DNA from: Russula earlei
Lineage: Eukaryota; Basidiomycota; Agaricomycetes; Russulales; Russulaceae
Direction of reading: 5' to 3'
DNA length: 64,000 bases
NCBI GenBank assembly: GCA_025769875.1
Contig: JAGFNK010000040.1
Location: forward strand, 62,001-126,000
The notes under the pieces are model-generated. The model was not told the DNA's origin and did no database searches. It saw only the letters and a list, made by a program, of their open reading frames with translations. Both the position numbers and the translations under genes were made by a program. Positions 57,484 through 64,000 of the stretch are shown here, piece by piece; the first letter of the stretch is position 1; every line of letters starts with the position of its first letter.

Positions 57484-59349
57484 ATGACCTCAATTCTCAA
57501 GCTGTTTATATATCCAATTGGACTAGATGACCCATTTCCTGTCGAGATTGAAAAGTCGAAGATGGTTGGCAATCTAAAAAAAGCCATTTGGCAAGAAAAT
57601 CTGAATGACTTCAAAGACATTGATGCTTGCTGACTCGTCCTCTACAAAGTGGATGTGCCTTATGTTGTGGACCTTGGGGTAGCTGTTCAAACAGTGGTGA
57701 AAGATCTAGAACCACTGAAAAATCCCCTTCGCGCACTCGCCAGTGAATTCAAGATGGATCCTCAAGAGGGAAGGATCAGCATTGCTGTTGAATGTCCAAA
57801 CAGAGAGTCCCTGTGGCTGATTATGAGTGTTGCTATGCTTAATCCTTGGATTTGCCCTATCATTCCATTGTTCAAACACCGCATTCAGAAACCTCTGATG
57901 GCAAGAGACAACCTTCTGCTGATTCTCTCAGGGATTGCAAAATTGCTAAGATATCACCCTCTCTGTTGGGCAAGATGCACAAATACAAGCAAATGCAGAG
58001 AGATTCACATGAAAGGATTTTGGACAACTGTCCTGAGCCTGATGGTGTCCCCCCTGCTCCCCTCCTATATGACAGGTTTGGTCATTTTAATGACATCTTC
58101 AAATGTCAGGATTATGCATGTACCCTGGGTTTGAGGAGGAGGCTTCTGGAAGAGACTGTCAGTGCTTTCATGGAAAACATGTCTAACATTTACCCCAACA
58201 AGGCCCACCGAAAGGCAGTGGGCCTGCTCATGTTGAACAGAATCTTCTCTCTCCGTTACCCATTTGCAACACTTTCGGCTGCTGCTGTAGGTATTGGTCA
58301 TTTGGATGGTCACTATTTAGGACTGCATCGAGCAGCATCAATTATTGTAGAGTTCAAGAACAAGCTTGTTAACATCACATCAATCCCATCAGTTGAGCTC
58401 ACAAGCTATGCAACACATTTGCATGTAGCAGCCATGGAATTGATACCCAAGAATGAGAAATCGTTTTATGGTTGGAGGGTGCCATGCCTTGGCCTAACAA
58501 TGGTCAGTAAGCTGAACATCTCCTGGTCTTGGTATAAGCCTGACATGCATGCAAGGCCCATATGTCACCTTTTTTGCAATTGTCTATCTTCATCCACACA
58601 TGCGTGTTGTCAGCCTCACCCCTGGGCTGTCATGTATCGCGTCTTCCTCCAATGGAAAAGATCGACAGCAACTCTATGTTGCCTTCTATGCTGCCTTGGA
58701 TCTTGTAAATCGCACAGAGGAGGATGCAAAATGCTTCATCTGACATCTGCCTGCAGTCTTAGTTGACCACAAACTCCCTTATGTTTCAGAATTGCCCAAC
58801 TACCACAATCAGGGTGTGTTCCAATTTCGGATTCTTAGCCACTATCCCGACATGGAGCATTACTGCCACCTATACATTGCTGAAACTAAGGATGATAATG
58901 AAATTGTTGTGAAGTTTATGCAACAGTACTCTATCAGATTACATGAATTCTGTGCTGAACAAGGACAGGCCCCAAAGATTTTCAGCTTCAGGCAACTCCC
59001 AGGAGGTTGGTACGTTATCGCTATGGAATACCTTCAAGAAGCCATGCATCCCTCTTAGTCAAAAGACCTTGTGCTACATTGTGACTGGTGGATTGGTGAG
59101 CTACAGGACCTCATGATGTCCTTCCATGGATGTGGGTTGGTCTATGGAGACCTATGCAAGCCCAACATCCTTTGTAATGGAGAGAAGGTGATGCTGGTAG
59201 ATTTTGACTGGGGGGGCAAAGCCAGGGAGGCATTTTACCCTGTTGGGCTACTCACTCCTGAATTGACAATTTGGAGACAGAGCAGTGATCTGAAGATTGC
59301 TAAAGATGATGATAAGCGGGTGTTGGAGAATATGCTCAGGACATTTTAA
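57484..59349 (+). pseudogene. Crinkler-type (CRN) protein with kinase domain, broken
   Basis: Crinklers combine a ubiquitin-like header with a C-terminal effector domain, here kinase-like; fungi keep many. The header starts at 57484 (MTSILKLFIYPI, PFPVEIEKSKMVGNLKKAI). A TGA at 57631-57633 cuts it just before the LVLYKVDVP segment, which follows in the same frame. Later parts lie in other frames: shifts near 57860 and 58530, and stops at 58741-58743 and 59056-59058. Readable pieces include LLYDRFGHFNDIF, IIVEFKNKL, HMRVVSLTPGLSC, and the kinase loop YGDLCKPN with the LVDFDWGG metal site (59140-59215). It lies directly next to the hAT/LTR nest. It is not expected to make a working protein. Confidence 0.7.
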
Positions 59350-59690
59350 AACAGACAGTACCTCAAATGTGATATGGCATTGAGGATGTTCAGTACACTT
59401 GTACCAAGACTGAATCATTATCATTATTTCATATTTTAGATTGTGTCTTTATAAACACTATTCACCCAACAGGAGTCTTTGAAATTTTGCAAAAATGTGA
59501 CACCCAAATCTGGACTATCAGACTCTGTCAGCAGAGTGGTGTTTGAACATCTTTAAAATTAATATAATTATTTACTGATAAGAATAATTTACTTGATAAC
59601 AAAATTGTGGTGGTCAAAATTGTGGGAGAATGGGATGAACAGAGGGGAGGGATGTAACCTTTCCAGTTCCTGCTATCCAGTTCCTGTCAT
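59350..59690. other. AT-rich interval
   Basis: Downstream of the Crinkler relic. A TGGTGGTCAAAATTGTGG stretch and TAAT-rich runs; no gene. Confidence 0.5.
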
Positions 59691-59692
59691 CT

Positions 59693-60140
59693 AGTGCTGT
59701 CATGGCTTGGCTTGGCTTGGTTTGGTTTGGCTCAGCAATGGCTTGGCCAGATTGGGTGAGCAGGACTGAGCCAAGCCATGGCTTGCAGCTTGAGCCAATT
59801 CAAGCCATCCCATTTGGGCCATTTCTACTTTTGGATCTACTTTCCATTTTGAGAACACTCTCAACACCTCTCAACACCTCTCATTGGCTGAGCTGATTTG
59901 AGCCATCCCATTTGGGCAATTTCTACTTTTGGATCTACAGTATCTACTTCCATTTTGAGAATGTTCTTGATGCCTAGTGCTGTCATGGCTTGGTCCAGTC
60001 TGGCTTGGTTTGGCTCAGCAATGGCTTGGCCAGATTGGGTGAGCTGGACTGAGCCAAGCCTGGCTTGTGGCTTGAGCTGATTCAAGCCACCCCATTTGGG
60101 CCATGTCTACTTTTGGATCTACTTTCCATTTTGAGAACAT
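59693..60140 (+). repeat. Duplicated TAGTGCTGTCATGGCTTGG unit (AAGCC-rich)
   Basis: TAGTGCTGTCATGGCTTGG begins at about 59693 and recurs at about 59976; both are followed by GGCTCAGCAATGGCTTGGCC and AGATTGGGTGAG. A neighbouring piece (CATTTGGGCCATTTCTACTTTTGGATC type) occurs three times, near 59810, 59910 and 60095. It looks like two tandem copies of a hAT-type end, similar in style to 48445-48585. Confidence 0.6.
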
Positions 60141-60196
60141 TTATATGCTCTTGTTGCCACTTGGCACTTGCCAGTTGTTGAGTTGAGTTAGCCACT

Positions 60197-60520
60197 AGGG
60201 CTGTGCACTGTCCGTCTGATGGGTATGGCGGACCTGTACCCCATCCATCATGTGTGGATTGCTGATGGTATGGGACGGGGATGGAGATGGCCATTGTACA
60301 GTAGATGGTATCACAATTAGGCAAAAAAAAAAATCTAATCAACAGCTCAATGGCTCAGTGCAGTATCAGCATGCATTTGTGCAAGATGCAACCACTTCTT
60401 GACAAGCATCAGTATATGGATGGTATCAGCATGGAGACTGGCATGATGGAGGGAGATTGTGTCCTGTCCACCAGAGAATATCTGCTCAACAGCAACAGCA
60501 GAGCCTATGTCATGAATAAG
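60197..60520 (-). pseudogene. hAT transposase remnant with 3' end
   Basis: The minus strand reads VAVEQIFSGGQDTISLHHASL..TIHILMLVKKWL (about 60505-60375), the C-terminal dimerisation region of hAT transposases. Further left, TAGGGCTGTGCACTGTCCG at 60198 looks like the element's terminal repeat. The upstream part of the transposase is missing: the sequence changes near 60600 into the membrane-protein copy B. Confidence 0.6.
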
Positions 60521-60605
60521 AAGATTATTATTAAAATCAGAATAACTCACCAGGAATGCATAGAATGTCACAAGCCAAACAAAAGAGGTTTGGGAATTGC
60601 ATGCA

Positions 60606-61077
60606 TCAACCCATCCACCAATGAATTGGGTCAAAATCTTCAGCAGGGAGTTTGAAATATTCTTCAAGTTTGTTGATTGAGCTCTTGTCTTTTGACCAGT
60701 TGCTGATGATAGTATCCAATACTGTGAAATTGGGTCCAACCAGATACCAAGATTCCGAGGCCTGTGACGAGTTGGAGGTCGCATAAGAAATCACGAAAGT
60801 GACAGATATTTTCGGAGGTGAAAATGTGAGTTCGGAGAGTCGGAAGTGTGGAGATGGCGAGGTCTCGAGGTTCGGCAGGTGCGGCAGGCCCTTTGGAAGA
60901 AAAGCGAAGGAGTCGTTGAGGGCCTCCCTCAACATCATGTGAACGAAGACCATCCTGTCCCGCGATTCTCGTTGAGGTTCGACGACGATTTGATCGAATC
61001 CATCCAGCAAGGTCCAATATTGCCAACGAAAGGTTGGTGAATATGGTAAGCCAGGAGACGATGACAAAGGAAGTCAT
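60606..61077 (-). pseudogene. Polytopic membrane protein, copy B (truncated)
   Basis: Starts MTSFVIVSWLTIFTNLSLAI at 61077 and follows copy A (43321) through FTSENICHFRDFLCDLQLVTG and QFHSIGYYHQQL, then loses similarity near 60640. The upstream 70 bases also match copy A. The rest of the gene is missing and hAT-derived sequence follows. It is inverted relative to copy A and about 16.5 kb away. Confidence 0.65.
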
Positions 61078-61520
61078 GACCTGAGCTCGTCAATACAAGC
61101 GGTGCATTCTGTCCTTATTCTTACTTACCCCCGGCCCACCGATATCTGCGTCGGGATCGAGGCTGGCTTGGCATTGACCGTGGCTCATAGTGGGGGAGAA
61201 GTACTCTCATATTCCCTGAATCCTCCATTATATCCCACAGTGGAGCGTCTGCGCAAGCGCTTGTATGTAATAGCTTGGGGGTTGGGTGTTCGATCATCCG
61301 TCCGAGAGCTACGCTGTAGTCTTCCCGATGTCCTTAATCTGCTCCTCCGTGAGCCATTTCGACCCGTCTGACGGGCTCGCGTCACTGAAACAATAGCATT
61401 GGAAACGTACACGTTTCTTCCCTGTGTAAGTGTCAATAACGTCAGTAAGTTGCGCGTGTCCAATTTAATTATTACTTTAATTAGTACACCACGACACAAC
61501 CACACACACCACCCTCACAC
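61078..61520. other. Shared upstream region
   Basis: Upstream of membrane-protein copy B (minus) and the Iec3-like gene (plus). The first 70 bases match 43249-43320. No gene of its own is seen. Confidence 0.5.
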
Positions 61521-62800
61521 ATGCATCCACATCCTTCACAGGCGCATACACCCCAAATCCACGACGTGCCCATCAAAATCGAAGAACGACCCCGCGTACG
61601 TATCCGCCCTCCCGTCCCCTCCGCCCCGATTGGCAGAGGGAGGGGGGAAGCAATCATGTGTGCATAGCGTCCGCTGAGACAAAAAACCGATCTTCTTCTA
61701 GCCCAGTCCCGCGCTACAGCAGCAGCAGCAGCAGCCACCACCACCACCACAGCAACAGCCGCCTCGCGGCCAGCGATACAAAGACAGGTAACGTGGCGCG
61801 CGCGCCTTCTCTTCTTCCGAACCCCGTGTAAAGCGCGAGCTCTCTCGCGCGACTCACACAGGTTCCACACCCTCCGAGAGCGCTACGAATCCGTCACCTC
61901 CGTACGCGCCTCCTCTCTCTCTCTCTTCCGACCTCCCCTCCCGCCCGCTGATCTCACACACGCACGCACGCACGTCCCACCGCCCGATCCATCGTTTAAC
62001 GCCCGCAGGCGCACGCGGAGTACGCCCGCGCGGTGCAACGCGCGACCGAAAAAGAGCAACGGCTCCAGGCCGAGATCAAGTGCGCGTCCCGTCCCGTCCC
62101 GTCCCGTCCCGTCCCGTCCCTCCCCTCCTCCTCCCTCCCTGCCCCCCCCTTCTTCCGAAATCGCGTTCGCGCAAATCATTATTTTTTTCTCCCGCCGTCC
62201 CCTGACGCCCCGTTTTCCAACACAAACAGCATGCTCTTGGACGCAGCGCTCGCCACCGCGTCGTCGTCGCCATCGCCGACCCAGCCCCAATCCGCGTCGA
62301 CGCCCACGGTCCCAGCGGCAACCGTGACCGCGACGACGACGGCCGCATCGGCGGCGGCGACTCCAATCCCGGTCCACGCCACCCCACGGTCCCCATCCGA
62401 GCACCCACAAGGTACGGGCGCGCCCCTGCCCCTGCCTCTGCCCCTGCCCCCTGCCCCGCCGCCAGGAGGGGCGCAGACGCAGGCGGGGGGTCCCGGTGCC
62501 GGGCTCGTTTCCCCGCACACGCACACGAACGGGCACGCGACCTTTGCCTCCGTTCCACCGACGCCACACAGCCACCGCCATGCCCGCGGGTACGCGCAGC
62601 ATGCCCACGGATACGGTCCCGCCAACGACGACCATGACCACAACCCTTCGCGCTCGCCATCGGCGCCCGGTCCAGGGCCAGGCTCCACTCCTCACGCGCA
62701 CGGCGTGAACATCCCTTCTGAGGTGCGCTACCGTACTACGATTTCGCTATGGCCCCTGACCAGTCATAGAGCGTGGCCGAACCCCCTCGTTGACGGGTAG
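61521..62800 (+). CDS. Iec3-like INO80 subunit candidate
   Basis: Five exons read in frame: MHPHPSQAHTPQIHDVPIKI from 61521; a Gln-then-Pro run (six Q, five P, near 61715-61750) ending QRYKDR; a short exon RFHTLRERYESVTS; AHAEYARAVQRATEKEQRLQ; and from about 62230 NMLLDAALATASSS to a low-complexity Ala/Pro/His-rich tail, stop at 62800. The part QRYKDRF..RERYES..LLDAAL resembles the N-terminal coiled coil of Iec3, a fungal INO80 chromatin-remodelling subunit. The domain is short, so the family call is tentative; the exon chain with matched phases supports a real gene. The 3' exon borders after 62720 are uncertain. Confidence 0.5.
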
Positions 62801-63660
62801 AATATGTTCCCTTTCCCCTTATGTCATACTGCTCCACCCCCCTTCCGGTTCAGCAGCTGCATGTGCTAATAATGCGATTGCAAGTACACTCATAAGGGCG
62901 TCTATACACACCCTGAGGACCGGGACGCCCGCGCAAACATTCAAGATGGATAACATTTTACACTCCGTGCTTGTCTGCGTCACTAAATCAGGCCCGAGCA
63001 AGACTGTATGTACTGGGACTTGGACCGTGGAACAAGCCTTATGTGATGTGATGCCCTGAAGGGCGAAACAATGGGGTGGATCTTTCCCCTCCCACGTCTT
63101 CTCGGTCGTCGAGAGAGAAAAAGAAAGGTGAGAGGGGTTGTTCCGATCATATCATACATCGTGATCTATGAGCAAGTGAGAGAGCAATCGGGCGAAAAAG
63201 CAAGGAAAACACTACAGGGAAAGATAGGAAAAGAGAAACTCGAATAATGCGCACGGGCTGGCAGTGCGATAGGGAAGGTTTGAATGAGGCTTTGTGTTTG
63301 GAAAAAGAAGTGAGAGTGGGTGGGGTACCAATGACCAGCCTCCTTTGCTCTGTACACTGAAAGATAAGAGATTCTCGGGCACAAAAAGCAACTAAGCGGG
63401 ACGACGCATGTCAGAAAAGCAAGGGTAATAAGCTTGATAGCTTTGTCAGCAAAAGTACAACACGGTGGATATAAAAGGAGAAGAGAGAAAAGAGGGGTGA
63501 CAGGGACACGGGAAAGAGACGGATACGGACGGGCATGTTAGAGGAAATATATACGTGACTAGCAAATGAAGGTCAAAGTTGGATCTGAGCAAACTCCTCA
63601 CCGAAGTGAACAGATGGATAGGGGGGCAACAACGATCGATTGCACCATGGGTCACGACGT
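62801..63660. other. Convergent 3' interval
   Basis: Between the end of the Iec3-like gene and the stop of the right-edge gene. A/G-rich tracts near 63110-63240; no gene recognised. Confidence 0.5.
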
Positions 63661-64000
63661 TCATGGCCCGGGCGTGGTCACCACCAAGGAGCCCATGGGT
63701 GGGAGCACGGGCTGAGCGGCGGCGACGGCACGAGCGACGGCGCCGATACTAGGCACTACAATCTCCTCGCGACGCGGGGCGCGCACCGCAAGGCCGCTTC
63801 CACTTCGCGGTCGCGTCGCCGTCCAGTTTGACCCAAAGTTATTGTACCCGAGGGGAGCAGAGTCGCTCCGTGCACGTGCGAGACGCTGCTTGTTCCCATC
63901 TGCGGCTACGGCGGTAGGAGGCGAAACGCCATTCGCGCCAGCGCTGGACGCGGGGGGAGGGGGGACGCCTGCACCTGTGGTACGCTGGCGCTTGCGGCCC
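63661..64000 (-). CDS. C-terminal end of an unknown protein (runs off the window)
   Basis: The minus strand is open from the window edge to a TGA at 63661-63663, 113 codons. It reads RKRQRTTGAGVPPPPASSAG, then LGYNNFGSNW and REEIVVPSIGAVARAV, and ends VVTTPGP. It is Pro/Ala/Ser-rich with basic clusters. The codon use fits the GC-rich host genes and no stop interrupts it. There is no start within the window and no family I recognise. Confidence 0.5.
   Translation of the reverse strand, partial: GRKRQRTTGAGVPPPPASSAGANGVSPPTAVAADGNKQRLARARSDSAPLGYNNFGSNWTATRPRSGSGLAVRAPRREEIVVPSIGAVARAVAAAQPVLPPMGSLVVTTPGP

Noticed and set aside
61883..62701. 272-aa minus-strand ORF, Arg/Gly/Val-rich
   Set aside because: Opposite strand of the low-complexity tail of the Iec3-like gene; composition only.
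1..64000. tRNA genes
   Set aside because: Scanned by eye for T-loop strings such as GGTTCGAATCC and complements; none had matching arms.

Overview
The window looks like nuclear DNA of a filamentous basidiomycete, most likely an agaricomycete. Genes are split by many short introns (about 50-70 bases) with GT..AG ends, and the housekeeping proteins are eukaryotic and fungal: ATP synthase subunit 4, Vps1 dynamin, Bcs1, Sys1, an Ade8-type GAR transformylase, a DPP-IV-type aminopeptidase, an Ett1/Nro1-like protein and a mitochondrial carrier. The mobile elements (Ty3/gypsy chromoviruses, hAT-like elements, MITEs, a Crinkler-kinase relic) also fit fungi. No rRNA, tRNA or CRISPR was seen. Exons were joined by eye, so exon borders are approximate unless a border is stated.

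Layout. 1-7643: a minus-strand chromovirus (element A) whose far LTR lies off the left edge, followed by a related solo LTR (7895-8432). 8.8-19.8 kb: a duplicated block of class-3 lipase plus mitochondrial carrier. Only the last carrier is nearly complete; two older 5' fragments of it remain. MITEs, two large fold-back palindromes and a GGCC-rich hAT-like block holding a broken LanC-like gene have inserted between them. 20.4-41 kb: a gene-dense core (Ett1-like, DPP, Sys1, Ade8, Bcs1, Vps1, Atp4) free of recognisable transposons. 41-64 kb: accessory DNA with a broken polytopic membrane-protein gene and its truncated inverted copy, a decayed BTB-domain gene, a Harbinger-like MITE, a non-autonomous hAT element (48434-57051) split by a second full-length chromovirus (element B, 49648-57017), a broken Crinkler-kinase gene, a hAT transposase remnant, an Iec3-like gene, and the end of a gene that leaves the window on the right.

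Most notable observations. Both chromoviruses look self-primed in the Tf1 manner: an 11-12 base site just inside the LTR is complementary to the predicted 5' end of the element RNA, 34-36 bases after a TATA box. Both also carry, downstream of the chromodomain, a coiled-coil region followed by a second CCHC zinc knuckle. Element A has a canonical -1 slippery heptamer exactly at the gag stop. The element-in-element nesting at 48-57 kb is supported by perfect 8-bp and 5-bp target duplications. The core genes are ordinary; the accessory parts record repeated duplication, gene-fragment capture and decay.
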